DNA of 64,000 nt from Conus ventricosus (GCA_018398815.1 CM031596.1:64640766-64704765); one strand, 5' to 3'; numbered from the stretch's first letter, positions 21,896 through 33,340 are shown. Program-made: numbers and translations. Notes: generated by a model from the sequence alone, not told the origin.

Positions 21896-23143
21896 TCCTT
21901 GTTCTATACATTTACTGTTACCCCCGATGTTTTCATTTTCCACCAATGTTCCTGCAAATCCTTAGTCTTGCTTCCCTTTACAACCTAAACGTTTTCCTTG
22001 CATATTTCTGTTACCATTCCCATTTCAATAAGTGGGGTGGCTCTTGCAAACATAGTGTGTTTGTAAATTGAATATAGTTCTCAGTAAACAGGAGGTACAC
22101 GAAAGAGAGCAAAACAAAATCGGGAAAACTCGCTTTTTTTTTCTGTATTTCTCCATAAGTTGAGCTGACAGTGAATACGACTAAGATGAGTCGTGGAACC
22201 AAATCAAAGATTATCGCTTACATCTTATCAAATATTAGGCGTGCCAGTAAATAGGGATAATAAAACTCGGAGACGAGTGAGAGGCAGAGGCACAGACACA
22301 CGTATCTTCATACATATGTATCTGAATCTGTGCGTATAGTCGAAAGAGGCCAGTGACTGCCATACCTGTCATACAATATATTATTCCTCAGTGATTTGTA
22401 TCCTCCCCCTTTTTCTTATTGGTGTGAACCAGTTCCAGTGAGGGAAGGCAAGCACAAACCAAAAATAGCATGCAAGCCTATGAACATGGAGAACACATTT
22501 TGAAGAGGAAACAAACACTGATAAAGATATACAGACAGTAATTAAAGGCAGCAGCAGAAATAGAACAAATAACGGGGCCTTTTATGATCGTTCTTTGACA
22601 AATCTTTAGTTTTGGATATGGTGCGATAACGGTGATATTTTGCTTTGCACATTGCACATATGCAAACCCGTAACAAACACAGACATACAAAACAATCAGG
22701 ATATAAAAAGAAAGTGAGCTGTATGTCTGCCACTTAGTAGAGAAATCAATGTGGTTCAACCACACACGTGATATTGTGACGAGCAGGGGTGGAAGGTGAG
22801 GTCCTCCAGGGGAGATTATAAAGTCATCTTTAAATCAAAATTCACCTCCACTCTCTCTTACTAGTGGTGGAAGGAGCAACTTTTCGGCACTGGGCGACGA
22901 AAGAAATTTGTGTTTTTCTTGGACTGTGAAAAATACTCGAAAAGTGGCCCCGGAACAATCCGCCTCAGGCTCATACACTTAAAAGCGCTTGTGCTCTGAG
23001 TGACTGACAGAATTAGACATAGGTTCAAACATAAATTGATGTTAGAACAACAAATAGACTGACACCACTTAAGCGCAATTTCACACACAAAACTTCATCA
23101 CACAATAAGCTTTACTTACAAGATTAGAATATACAAATTAAAC
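21896..23143. other. Left flank of the DIRS element, unannotated
   Basis: No gene was recognised. A minus-strand 75-codon frame at 22861-23088 ends in a basic segment but matches nothing known to me. Confidence 0.4.
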
Positions 23144-23310
23144 TTTAATTACACATACTATACCGTGGCTCACTAATGCAATAAGTGGCAGCAATTTGCT
23201 ATCCCAATAAGCGGCAGCAATTTGCTATCCCTGCCTCGCATACAATAAAGTCCGTACGGACAACAAAACCCTTGAAAGGGCCTTGTGCCTTGCACATGCT
23301 CAGAACCATC
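23144..23310 (+). repeat. DIRS left inverted terminal repeat
   Basis: It starts TTTAATTACACATACTATAC and contains an internal direct repeat, 'ggcagcaatttgctatccc' twice. Its reverse complement is found at the right end with a few changes. Confidence 0.88.
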
Positions 23311-23613
23311 CTCTTTTTCTCGGCAGCCATTTTCCCGTTAAGCCTCGTGTACACGAGCAGCTAAGTATATTTTGCTTTTCTCACGATCGCTCGATCGTTG
23401 TTGCTGTTCTTTGGTGTCCTTGCTTATGTTTTCACTTAAGGGGGAAACGTACGTGAAGCAATTGGGTGGTAAGGCGAGATTTACGAAGGTTTTGTCATTC
23501 GATTCCTGCGTCTCGCCGGCAGGCTCTTTGTCGCTGGCCGCGCCAAACCTCCTCTCCCTTCAGCGTCACTTCTCTCTCTTCTTCTTCTTCTTTCTCCAAG
23601 GTTCACTTCAACT

Positions 23614-24570
23614 CAGCTGCGGTTCTGTTGTTGTGACAGCGAGCTCTTTCTCGCAACCCTTAATTCGTGACGGTGATCGGCTCAGCTGCGGTTCTGTCCC
23701 CTAACGGCAAACGACTCAGCTGCGGTTCTGTCGTTCGCGTTACTGCATCCTGTGTCCAGTTCAGCTGCGGTTCTACTGCACACAGTTCGATTCCCATGGC
23801 AGAATCGTAGATGCAACGAGCCCTCTATGACGAAGGCTCAGGGGTGGGGTATGAGGCAGACTTAATGTCTACTTCTCCCTTTCGCTCGGTGTGCAAACCA
23901 AGGGAAGCAACTCCCTCTCAAGGGCTTGAATCTCGGTTCGGCCCCAGTTGTTTCCCTTCCCCCACCTCATGTTTCTCCCCTCTTTTGGTAGAACACTTGG
24001 GTTTCGCCCTCATTTCAGGGCGTCCCTCGGGGGACTGGCCGCATCAGTTCCCCCATTTACTGGGTTGGGCCAGCAGCCACAGCACGATGATCGGCTCAGC
24101 TGCGGTTCTGGTCGATCCTGTCCCCTTGTCCCCTAACGGCAATCGCTCAGCTGCGGTTCTGTCGATCCCGTCCCCTTGTCCCCTAACGGCAATCGACTCA
24201 GCTGCGGTTCTGTTGTTCCCGTTACTGCATCCTGTGTCCAGTTCAGCTGCGGTTCTACTGCACACAGCTCGATTCCCATGGCAGAATCGAAGATGCACGA
24301 GCCCTCTACGACGGAGGCTCAGAGGTGGGGTAATGAGGCAGACTTCACGTCTACCTCTCCCTTTCGCTTGGTATGCGACCCAAGGGAAGCAACTCCCTCT
24401 AAGGGCTTGAATCTCGTTCGGCCCCAGTTGTTTCCCTTCCCCCACCTCATTTTTCTGCCCCCCTTTAGGGGCCCCTCTTGGGCAGAACACTTGGGTTTCG
24501 CCCTCATTTCAGGGCGTCCCTCAGGGGACTGGCGCATCAGGCCCCCCATTTACCGGGTTGGGCCAGCAGC
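23614..24570 (+). repeat. 482-bp tandem duplication with eight CAGCTGCGGTTCTG motifs in the DIRS gag region
   Basis: The block 'gttactgcatcctgtgtcc' occurs at 23739 and 24221, a 482-bp period, and the surrounding sequence is duplicated with it (about 23740-24090 and 24222-24570). The 14-mer CAGCTGCGGTTCTG, or a one-base variant, occurs about eight times between 23614 and 24260. Its spacings vary, mostly between about 35 and 70 bp, with one large gap between the duplicated halves. Confidence 0.8.
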
Positions 24571-25600
24571 CATAGCATCAGTCCCCCCCCTATCATGGGG
24601 CCCAGGGCCCATCAGCCCCCCTATCATGGGGTCAGGGCCACTTTGCCTTGGGCGCCATGGGCCAAATGGCAGTATCCCCCCCTGCTCCGGGGTTTCCCTG
24701 GTGGCCGGGTTTTATGACCAGCTCTCCACCAGTGCAGGCCTCTTCCTCCCAGGCCCCTTCGGCCCACCCAACGGCCGATCCCTCCCTAGGAGTGTCTGGG
24801 GAATCAGCCAGCCGGGGCCTGTCTGGACTTTCACAGCGCACCACTTTCCCAAAGGGGCTGTCCCCCCCTCAGTCTGTGGCTCCGACCTGGTGATTTGGAG
24901 TTGGAGGACGAGGGCCAGCCCGCCTGGTTCTTATTTCCTTCTGGGACTCGGTGGCCTTCCGGGCTTCCCTTGTCCCTGAGGCGGGTCGTCCTCACGGGAG
25001 GTCAGGGCCCCTGCCCTTCGGCAGTGGAACTCGCCCTGGGGTCTCACCCACTGGCGGCTAACCCTCCTCTCTTTAAGAAGTCGGTAATGGTAGCCGACTG
25101 TATGAGGAGGGCCCAAATAAGTCAGGGGCATTGAGGCTCAGGACTTTCATGCCTGGCTCCATCCCTGATTTACCTGGAGTGCTGGTGTGCAGGGAATTTC
25201 TCAAGCCAGAGAGGCTTCCATTTGCCAAGGAGGCCATTTTGGGGTAAATGACACCAATTCTCTCAACCCAAGGGACGACGGTCATTTGGCCCCCGGGGGA
25301 TCCGAGGCATGCAACCCAGCAGGGGTCGGCCTCAGGCACGGCCGGCGGGTCCGAAAGCTCCCACGTCTCAGACGGCCCACCCCCAATGATTTGCCCCCGA
25401 CCTGGGTACTTCACCCCAGGGCGGTCCTGTGGGCAGTCTGTCCAGGCACCTCAGTGCCGGGGAGCGGCTTCCCGCAAGCCCTTGGGCTCTGCGGGTGATC
25501 AAGTCGGGGCTTCGTCTTCCTTGGGGTGCAGTAAAGGCTCCTCTCACTCCTTTCCCTCCTCCTTTTTGCTCCTCCTCGGGATCTAGCGGCCTCTCAGGCC
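24450..25600 (+). pseudogene. DIRS gag-like region (broken)
   Basis: GC-rich, Pro/Ser/Gly-rich open segments in shifting frames precede the reverse transcriptase. The position and composition suit a DIRS ORF1. No zinc knuckle was recognised, and no frame is continuous. Confidence 0.45.
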
Positions 25601-25639
25601 TTAGACCAGGAGGTCCTTTCGCTGTTTGCCAAGGGAGCC

Positions 25640-26300
25640 ACAGTGGAAGTCCCCTTCCATTCCTCTCCGGGGTTTTATGGCCGCATTTTTGTGGTTCCCA
25701 AAGCTTCTGGAGGATGGAGACCGGTTCTAGACCTCTCGCCCTTGAACAGGTTTCTTATCGTCCTCCGTTTTGGGATGGAAACCCCCATGTCAATCCGCGA
25801 TGCCATGCATCCCGCGTCTGGGCGGTATCCATCGACCTGGAAGATGCGTACTTCCATCTCTTGATCCACCCAAGGGACAGGAAGTATCTCCGCTTCGTGT
25901 GGAGAAGCCGCGTTTTTCAGTTCAGGGCTCTTCCCTTTGGGCTAGCCCCGACCCCTTGGGTTTTCACAAAGGGTGGCCCGGGAACTTTGCTTGCATGTTC
26001 GGGAGAAAGGAATTCGTCTGAAGGCCTATCTCGACATTGGCTTCTTCTTGCCTCATCCAGCACTCTGTGCTCCCAGCAAGCCCTCAAGGTTTTAACCTCT
26101 GTCAGCAGCTGGGATTTGTTCGCAACGAGGAGAAGTCCGATCTCATCCTGTCGCAGCAGTTTCAGTTTCTGGGCATGTCCTTCCACACCACCACCTGGTT
26201 GGTCTCTCCAACCCCCCAACACCTGGTTCGCCTCCAGCACCTCTTGGCCCATCTCCTTTCCTTGGATCAGGCTCCAGCCAGAAAGCTGGCCTCTCTTCTG
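25640..26300 (+). pseudogene. DIRS reverse transcriptase (frameshifted)
   Basis: RT motifs are in order: 'GFYGRIFVVPKASGGWRPVL' and 'DLSPLNRFL', then after a frameshift near 25830 'SIDLEDAYFHLLIHPRDRKY', which carries the first catalytic Asp, then 'RALPFGLAPTP'. At about 26025-26055 the expected YLDDW box reads YLD and then loses frame by one base, so the catalytic pair is interrupted. Thumb-like sequence follows ('QQFQFLGMSFHT'). Confidence 0.85.
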
Positions 26301-26509
26301 GTCTGATGGAGTCCTTGGCCCCCTTAGTGCCCCTCGGACGACTGCACAAAGGCCGGTTTCAACGCCTCTTTCGCAGGCGTTGGTCTCAGGCGTTGCAGTC
26401 GTGGGACCTTCCGATCCTTCTCGGTCAGCGGTTCCAATCATCGGTGGCCCAATGGCACTCCCAGTCCTGGCTGGCTCAGGGAGTCCCCATCACACCCCCT
26501 CCTCCACAG

Positions 26510-27200
26510 GAGGACCTGTTCACGGACGCGTCCCAGTCCGGGTGGGGTGCCCACGTCAGCTCTCTGACGGTGGCCGGGCAATGGTCCCCGAGATGGGATC
26601 CTGGCATATCAATCGGGTGCAGCTGGAAGCCGTGTTCCAAGCCCTCAAGGAGTTTTTCCCTTACTGAAGGGAAAACACGTTCCCTCAACACCGACAACAC
26701 GACTGTGGCGTGTTATATCAACAGCAAGGGGGAGCGCGTTCTCACTCCCTGTCCCTGAAGGCGGAACAGCTTCTCCCTTGGTGCGAGACACAATCAATCC
26801 GGATCTCGGCCAAGCACGTTCCCGGGAAGATCAACATTCTCGTGGACTCCCTCAGTAGGTCGCACATGGTTCTTCCCTCAGAATGGACTCTCGTCCACTC
26901 AATCCTGGAACCTCTCTGGACTGTATGGTTCAAACCACAGGTAGCCCTGTTCGCCACCCCCGGTTCAACCACCGTCTCCAGCTGTATGTCTCCCCCAGTT
27001 CCGGATCCGGCAGCGTGGGCTGTGGACGCCCTGTCCATCCCTTGGTCCGGACTGACGGGCTATGCCTTTCCCCCCGTTCCCCATTCTGGGAGAAGTTATC
27101 CGCAAGCAAGGGAAGACGCAGCCACGCTTATTCTTGTGGCTCCATGCTGGCCGGCCCAAGCGTGGTTTCCAGAACTGTTACACCTGTCTCACGTGCCTCC
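26510..27200 (+). pseudogene. DIRS RNase H and connector (frameshifted)
   Basis: RNase H carboxylates can be placed in 'LFTDASQSGWGAH' (Asp), 'QLEAVFQALKEFFP' (Glu), 'LNTDNTTVACYINSKGE' (Asp) and 'VPGKINILVDSLSR' (Asp). After this comes the connector typical of DIRS elements: 'VALFAT' and 'VDALSIPWSGLTGYAFPPVP', then 'LILVAPCWPAQAWFPELL'. At least two frame changes separate the motifs. Confidence 0.85.
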
Positions 27201-27429
27201 GATACCGCTCGCCTTAAAACCAAAGTCCCTGCTTCAGCCAAGGTCAGGCATTCCACATGGCAATCCAAACGTGCTGCATCTTCACGCCTGGCTACTGTGC
27301 GGGACACGCTGTCTGCACAAGCTCCTCCCCAGCGGTAATCGGCCTTGGGAACATGCCCACAGGCCAGGCAACCCAAAGTGTCTACAGTATCCACTGGAAT
27401 TGCTGGCTCTCTTGGTGCTCCAACCACGC

Positions 27430-28345
27430 AGTATGACCTCATTCTCCCTCTCAATGCCAATTGGCGAACTACCTAGCTTTTCTGTCATCGGAGAAAATAG
27501 CTTTCAGCCTCCTCTGTAAGGTTCACAGGGCGGCTATTCCACCACTATGCGCCAGTTAGGGGCCCCTCCTTCGTGGACGACCCTCTTCTGCGGGATCTGG
27601 TCAGAGGAGCAGCCCTACAGGAGGCCCGATGCCCCCGCCATACCCCGGCGTGGGATCTTTTCTTAGTCCTCTCCTCCCTCAGGCTCCCCATTACGAGCCC
27701 ATCCGGGAGTGTTCTCCGAAATTCCTTTCCTTCAAACAGCCTTTCTCGTTTCCCTGGCCTCAGGGAGGCGCTGCAGTGAAGTCCATGCCCTTAGTGGCCT
27801 GCCTGGGACGTCGCTTCCGAACCGGATGGCTCGATATCTCTTCGCCTCCTCCCAGAATTTTTAGCGAAAAAACCAGTTGCCAGGTTCCCCTTCACCGACT
27901 ATCTCCATTCTTCCTCTCACTTCTATTTCTCCCCCCCAGACGACGAAGACCGCACTCTCTGTCCGGTGCGCGCTCTGTGGGAGTATAGAAAACGCACGAA
28001 ATCTTCTCGCTCCAAGCAGCGCCACCTGTTTCTCTCTTACAACGAAGGTTATAAGGAGGACACCAGGTGCTCTTCAATCTCTCGATGGCTGAGAGAAGTG
28101 CTTACGCGAGACCTGAAGGAGATTTGGCTGTTTTCTCACCAAGACCTCATGAGATTAGGCATGGGCGTCTTCGCTGGCAGTAGCTCATAATGTCAGCATC
28201 AGAGTGTGTTAGATGCCGCATATTGGCGTTCCCCTGGCACCTTCATCCAATCTACCTGCGCGACGTTTCTCGTCTGCGCGATGATGGGTCTAGGGGCAAA
28301 CGCATCAGCTGTGGTGGCCCAACACTCCATCTCCGCCACACGCTC
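27430..28345 (+). pseudogene. DIRS tyrosine recombinase (frameshifted)
   Basis: A core-binding-like segment starts near 27440. The catalytic half is recognisable at 27955-28345: 'CPVRALWEYRKRTKSSRSKQ', then 'RPHEIR' (catalytic Arg of the second box; frame lost right after by one missing G), then the nucleophile box YLRDVS with the Tyr codon at 28253-28255. The Arg and Tyr codons are retained. The frame between them is broken at least twice. Confidence 0.8.
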
Positions 28346-28407
28346 CGGCTCTTCTCGCTCCTCCAGGCGGTAACCAGGTGAGCCCTCCTTCCAGGTAGTG
28401 CGACTCT

Positions 28408-28500
28408 GCATTAGTGAGCCACGGTATAGTATGTGTAATTAAAAGGAAATTTTTTATTCTAAAATTACGTTTAATCTAACATACTTACCGTGGCTCACGC
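28408..28500 (+). repeat. DIRS internal complementary region
   Basis: The first half ('gtgagccacggtatagtatg' onward) is the reverse complement of the element's left outer end. The second half ('ctaacatacttaccgtggct') is the reverse complement of its right outer end. The junction 'aattaaaaggaaa' therefore mirrors the two element tips joined together, as expected of the DIRS circular-intermediate template. Confidence 0.88.
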
Positions 28501-28569
28501 AGAGGCCCTCCCTACCTCCCCGCCTTCCTGGTTCCATCAGGAGTCCTCAGTCAGGATTCGATATACCTC

Positions 28570-28768
28570 GAAAAGAGGATGGTTCTGAGCATGCGCAAGG
28601 CACGAGGCCCTTTCAAGGGTTTTGTTGTCCGTACGGACTTTATTGTATACGAGGCAGGATAGCAAATTGCTGCCGCTTATTGGGATAGCAAATTGCTGCC
28701 GCTTATTGCATTAGTGAGCCACGGTAAGTATGTTAGATTTAAAAGTAATTTAGAATAAAAATTTCCTG
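28570..28768 (+). repeat. DIRS right inverted terminal repeat
   Basis: Reverse complement of the left repeat over 'aaaagaggatggttctgagc' through 'attagtgagccacggta', including the duplicated 'gcaaattgctgcc' motif. The outer tip differs from the left tip, as in DIRS1. Confidence 0.88.
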
Positions 28769-28786
28769 TTACTTCAATAGAAGGGA

Positions 28787-29062
28787 TCAGTCTGTCTTTG
28801 CCTGGGCTGTTTTCTCCCACTTTATCTCATCATAAAGGGACATTACCAGTGCATCATATTCTGGTAATCTGAGTTGAGTCCAGTGGGGTACAAGAGAACT
28901 AACACCTAGCTTGGTTGTCCCTATGAGAGGTGCACAGATCTCTCTGCGGTTTCTGGTGACTGGTCCTTTATTGAAGGCTGGATATTCAGTCGGTTGTCCA
29001 CATAACCATGTCATAATCGGGTTCTTGATCCTGTGCTGGGCCAATTTCCGTACGCGCATCAC
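28787..29062 (-). other. Unidentified 91-codon minus-strand open frame
   Basis: An open frame with 'IKNPIMTWLCGQPTEYPAFN' and 'SSLVPHWTQLRLPEYDALVM' reads like real protein and lies immediately beyond the DIRS right end. An overlapping frame is also open. No family was recognised. It may be a transposon protein that the DIRS element landed beside. Confidence 0.3.
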
Positions 29063-29259
29063 GGTCCCATGATCTGTGGAGATTACAGACCCTGGCTTGT
29101 AGATGAGTGGCTAGAAGTCCGGCTTGATGAGTCCTCACGCTTAAGCTCTGACTTTCAGGAAAAGTATGTATCAGCCAGCAAGAATAAGACAAACATAAAT
29201 GTATCAGCCTTAATTTTCAGCCTCCACTTTAGTAGTTTTTTTTATTCAGACTTTTAGCT

Positions 29260-30330
29260 GGTTTAAATAACTGTGACAGACACATTAAGAAACTGCTAAA
29301 CAACTGAATGGAAATGTCTTCAAAGTAGCCAAATGCTCAGGTGATGTTATTAGTTACTGGAATACGTATAGTCCAAGTACACATGCTAAGCAGAGTCACC
29401 TACTACTATGTATAAAGACAATCAACAGTCTTCATAAATCATCCTAACAGATTTTTCTAATTATTGGCATAAAGTTATCATGTCAAAATATAGAATTCAT
29501 AAATCATCTTCACATATCTTACCAAGTACTGGCATAAAATTATACTGTTAAGCTATAGGGCATAAATACAAAAAATGTAGTGTCGAGACCTATAAACGGG
29601 CTTCAATTTCTTCTGGGACGATCAGTGAAACTTGACACAGGATCTCACAGTAGGAGAAATGAGCATTCCCATCTCTGGCGTGCACCAGTGCTTTAATTTG
29701 GACTGTGATCAGTCTTAAGCCTATGGTGGATCAGTGAAGTGCGGAGGCTGATCGCCTCCTTTAGACTGTTCAGCTAACCATCATATCTCAGAATCCTTCT
29801 GATCGACAGGCTGTCAGAAGAACCTGACCGCCGATGAAATCTTATCTTTTTAACAACAACAACAACAACAAAAACAAAGATAAATAAAATATAGAATATA
29901 AAAAGGGGGTGGGGGAGGGGTTGTGGTGGGTGTTGTTAGTAATCTGAAAGGAGACAATCATTTTCAAACATGTGCGGTGTGAGAGAGGGGGAGAGGGGTG
30001 TTAGTAATCTGAAAGGATGAGTCACTTCCCAGCACATGCAGTGTGACATAACACAATTTGAATCAGGTATGACTGCCTCTCAGATGCTGGTGGTTAACAG
30101 CCAGTATGCTGATGAATGAAGTTCATGCACCTCATGTGTGGATACAAACAGCGACCAAACATCCGACCATTCCACGGGATACTCCTAACTATCAGACAAC
30201 GAGGGAATGGAAAAGAGAGATGGCAACAACCTATGCTACAGTTCAAAAGTATCTAAAACCTTGACGTCAGTATTACGTCTTATTGCCTTGACAGCTTGCA
30301 ACAAAGTCTGCCAGACAGATCAGCCACCTT
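29260..30330. other. Intergenic, unannotated
   Basis: No gene was recognised. There is an AAC repeat near 29853-29870, and two similar segments share 'gttagtaatctgaaagga' (29935 and 30001). Confidence 0.4.
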
Positions 30331-30333
30331 GGC

Positions 30334-30668
30334 AAAGTGGTTAGTATTGCAGACTTTCAACTAGAAGGTCGTTGGTTCGATTCCCATCACAGCCATTCAT
30401 TTGCAGCTTTTCTGCCCCAGAGTTGACTTTGGTATGAGCTCAGTTGGGAAGACTGATACAACACAATCAAGTTTTCATCCACTTAATGGATGCATTTTCG
30501 AGAGTGTTGCTCACATTTCCTGACAAACACTGCAGGTGTCTGTACCTCTCGGGCCTGATTGATGCTGGAGCATATTACCAAAGTAAGTACAGAGTACAGC
30601 CCCGTCATACACTTTCAAACCAGAATGGAAATCTGTTGCTTCATCTTCATCATCCTCATCCTCACTGA
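30334..30668 (+). repeat. tRNA-derived SINE, family 2 (plus strand)
   Basis: The head has A-box-like 'ggcaaagtggttag' and a good B-box 'ggttcgattccc'. The body includes 'gagagtgttgctcac' and 'tacagccccgtcatac', and ends 'atcctcatcctcactgatc'. The same body lies at 21473-21660 (minus) and in part at 35540-35662. Confidence 0.72.
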
Positions 30669-30735
30669 TCAAAATAAAAAAAAATGTTTCAAATTCTGTA
30701 GTCCTTCGTAGCAGAATTTTTGTTGAAAAAAAAGG

Positions 30736-30737
<2 letters not shown>

Positions 30738-30786
<49 letters not shown>

Positions 30787-30798
30787 TACACACACACA
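30738..30798. repeat. CT then CA microsatellite
   Basis: (CT)n of about 44 bp followed by a short (CA)n. It is preceded by 'gcagaatttttgttgaaaaa', a segment also found inverted next to the array at 31327-31445. Confidence 0.9.
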
Positions 30799-31324
30799 TG
30801 GTGACCTCAGTTTTGATTGCCTCTCCACATCTATGGCTTGATCTAATTCTGTCGGCGTCACCAGCAATTTAGGGTACGGTCGTTGCACAGACGTAGTGGT
30901 GCCTTTTGGAGAGAGAGCTTACTCACATTGACTTCATGAGTAAGCAATTATTGTCGTCAGTAGGGGGCTTTGTAGGTGGTGTCCTGCATACATTGGAACA
31001 GAACACGCACCACTGAACACTGCCAAAGTTACTCGGCAGCAGTGCAGTGTCTCCTGTGGTGGGTTGCATTTTGGCGACTTAACATTGACAGCTCCTTGTG
31101 AATTGCCGGTTCTGGGCTGTGGCAGGCTGAGCTGGGTTGTGACTGTGGATGAGGAATTGGAATGGGCATTGTGAGTGCTATACCACTGACTGGCATGGAT
31201 GATTGGCCGGCAAAGAAAAACAAAAGTCAGCAAGGCAGACAGAGAGGGAAGGGAGTGAGAGGAGGCGAGGGTTTAGAGCTGAAGCTTGGCCTTGTAAAAC
31301 GACGTAAACTGTTACCATAAGGGC

Positions 31325-31445
<121 letters not shown>

Positions 31446-32117
31446 TCCCTCCTTTTTTTTTTTAACAGAAATTCTGCTTTTGCAAGGCTTCAATCTTGTT
31501 TTACTCATTCGTGAACAAACTTAAGCCAGCAGTTTGATGAAACAGAAAATATCATAAATAACAATTGTTATGTCAAGTGACTTTCTAGGTTGTTTCTTCC
31601 CTGTCGTAAGTAATTGTCTACCACAATCAAGTGTGTTCCCTTTTCATCTTGAAATAGAATCAGTCAAGCAGACTGGAAACACAATCGAAACGTGACAAAT
31701 GAGAATTGGAAAAACAAAACCAAAAGCCTACAACTAGTCTATATAATTTCTTCTTTGAGTGTTTTTTTTTTTTTTACGTCGCAGAAAAAAGTTTACACAT
31801 TGAATTCCATGTAAAATCGTGTGGATGCGATGGTGCTTGTATTTAAGAAATTCTGTATAAAAGTTAGTTGGTTCTTGCATTCACACGTCTTATTTGTTCA
31901 AAGTGAAATTTACAGTTGGTATACCAGAGAAAAGACAAAAACAATTCTGCTCATATTTGCATGTGGAGTATAACCTTCAGCCCTATAAGCGACTGTCTGA
32001 GATCCGTTCACAGACTGTGACGTGGATCAGGAGCGGTCAGTGTGTAGTCACGCCTGAACGATCATCACTTGCTGGTCAGTTCGATAGATCAGCAAGCCCC
32101 GATTACAGGCTCCACTG

Positions 32118-32157
<40 letters not shown>

Positions 32158-33240
32158 CGCGATCCTAGCACGCTACAACCTCGGGTCGCACGCACTTCTT
32201 TAATGCTTTCAATCTGGCTGTTGTCGACGTGTGCCTGTGTACCTTTCACTTGTTTCAAAACGCTGTCAGGTCCGATCTTCTTACGTGTACCCTCTGTGTT
32301 TGCCACTGTGTTTCAAAGATCAGGAATTGAAACTTCTGGCATACCTTTTCTTTCTTATTTTTAAAGGAAATTCTCATGGGGAGCGAATTTTATTGCCCAT
32401 CAGTGCCTCGTCTTTGTGTCTAACTTCGGTACACTTCACTCGTCCGCTGATTAGATGACCAAATATGCGTGGATCGTTCAGTTCAGTTTGGTGTGTGATT
32501 GTGCGCCATCCAGATGATTTGGTGCCTTGATCAGTTAGTTTCTGAGTTTGAAATGTTTTTTTTTTTTTTTTTTTTTTTTTGTGAACATCGGTGTTTTCAA
32601 CCAACTGTGTAAGCTCAGCGTATAGTAAGTATACTCTAAGAAGTAAGTATACTTTAAGAAGTATTTTAATGATACGCAGCAAAATGTTCAATGTTTTTGT
32701 TTTTGTTTTTTAAATTTTGCTTTGCTTTGTTATGTAGGCCTGTCTTATGTCACGTCATGCAATTGTGTGAGGCGACTAAGCAGTTGCGATTCAATGCTGT
32801 GTCTGAGCACAACTGTGGACATATGAGTTGTATTGAAAACAAAAACTTTTACGTGTACGTGGCATGTGTAGACACAGAGGCTTTCTATAGTCCGTTTTGT
32901 CGTGAGGAAGAGGGAAGAAAAAGTTTCTTGGGGGGGGGGGGGGGGGCGGGTCATTATCTCTCTGAGCATCAGTTTGGCCATGAAAATCAATTATTCTGCT
33001 AACTTACTCGCCAGAAAATTGCCCAAAGTAGATCTTTCGTCCAAGCTTAAAATTGACAATCCGTAGATAACAGTTTTGCTTTGTGGCTAGATGGACAACC
33101 ATATATTGACTATGACCGTCCAGGCAGTTTCAAAGTGGGCTGACTGCAGGCGGAAAGTGAAACAAACTTTAAAAGAAAAACTACTATACCGCAATACGAA
33201 GAAGAAAAAAAAAAACAACGACAAACTACTCGACAAAAAC
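31446..33240. other. Intergenic, unannotated
   Basis: No gene was recognised. It contains a CT array at 32119-32152, poly-T at 32555-32580 and a G run near 32930-32946. Confidence 0.4.
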
Positions 33241-33244
33241 GACG

Positions 33245-33270
33245 CGTTTCGACCTCTTTGGTCTTCTTCA
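33245..33270 (-). ncRNA. Hammerhead-like core motif (possible Penelope-type remnant)
   Basis: The minus strand reads CTGAAGA, then a short hairpin (GACC, loop AAAGA, GGTC), then GAAAC. This matches the CUGANGA...GAAA catalytic core of hammerhead ribozymes, apart from one unpaired A before stem II. Such cores occur in terminal repeats of Penelope-like retroelements. Stems I and III and a cleavage triplet could not be placed convincingly, and no Penelope protein is nearby. Confidence 0.25.
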
Positions 33271-33340
33271 GGCAAGACAAACAACATTCAAGACAATGAA
33301 ACAAAGCACGAACAGACAGTCACTTAACTGGGCGCAAAAT

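Larger units (their letters stand above)
23144..28768 (+). mobile_element. Full-length DIRS-like tyrosine-recombinase retrotransposon
   Basis: About 5.6 kb. The inverted terminal repeats are left 23144-23310 and right about 28570-28768. In gene order it encodes a proline-rich gag-like region, a DIRS reverse transcriptase, RNase H with the DIRS-type extension, and a tyrosine recombinase. Just before the right repeat, an internal complementary region (about 28408-28500) is complementary to both outer ends. Terminal repeats plus such a region are diagnostic of the DIRS1 group, which replicates through a circular intermediate and integrates with its own recombinase, without target duplication. 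Many frameshifts break the frames, so this copy is probably not active as written. Confidence 0.9.

Noticed and set aside
24044..24490. A 148-codon minus-strand open frame
   Set aside because: It is antisense to the duplicated DIRS leader. The repeated RTAAE segments come from the 14-base motif.
30334..30405. Possible tRNA gene with a good B box
   Set aside because: The same body recurs at 21473-21895, and the cloverleaf cannot be closed. It is a SINE head.
32103..32364. Open frames spanning the CT array near 32120
   Set aside because: They run through a microsatellite and show no protein motif on either side.
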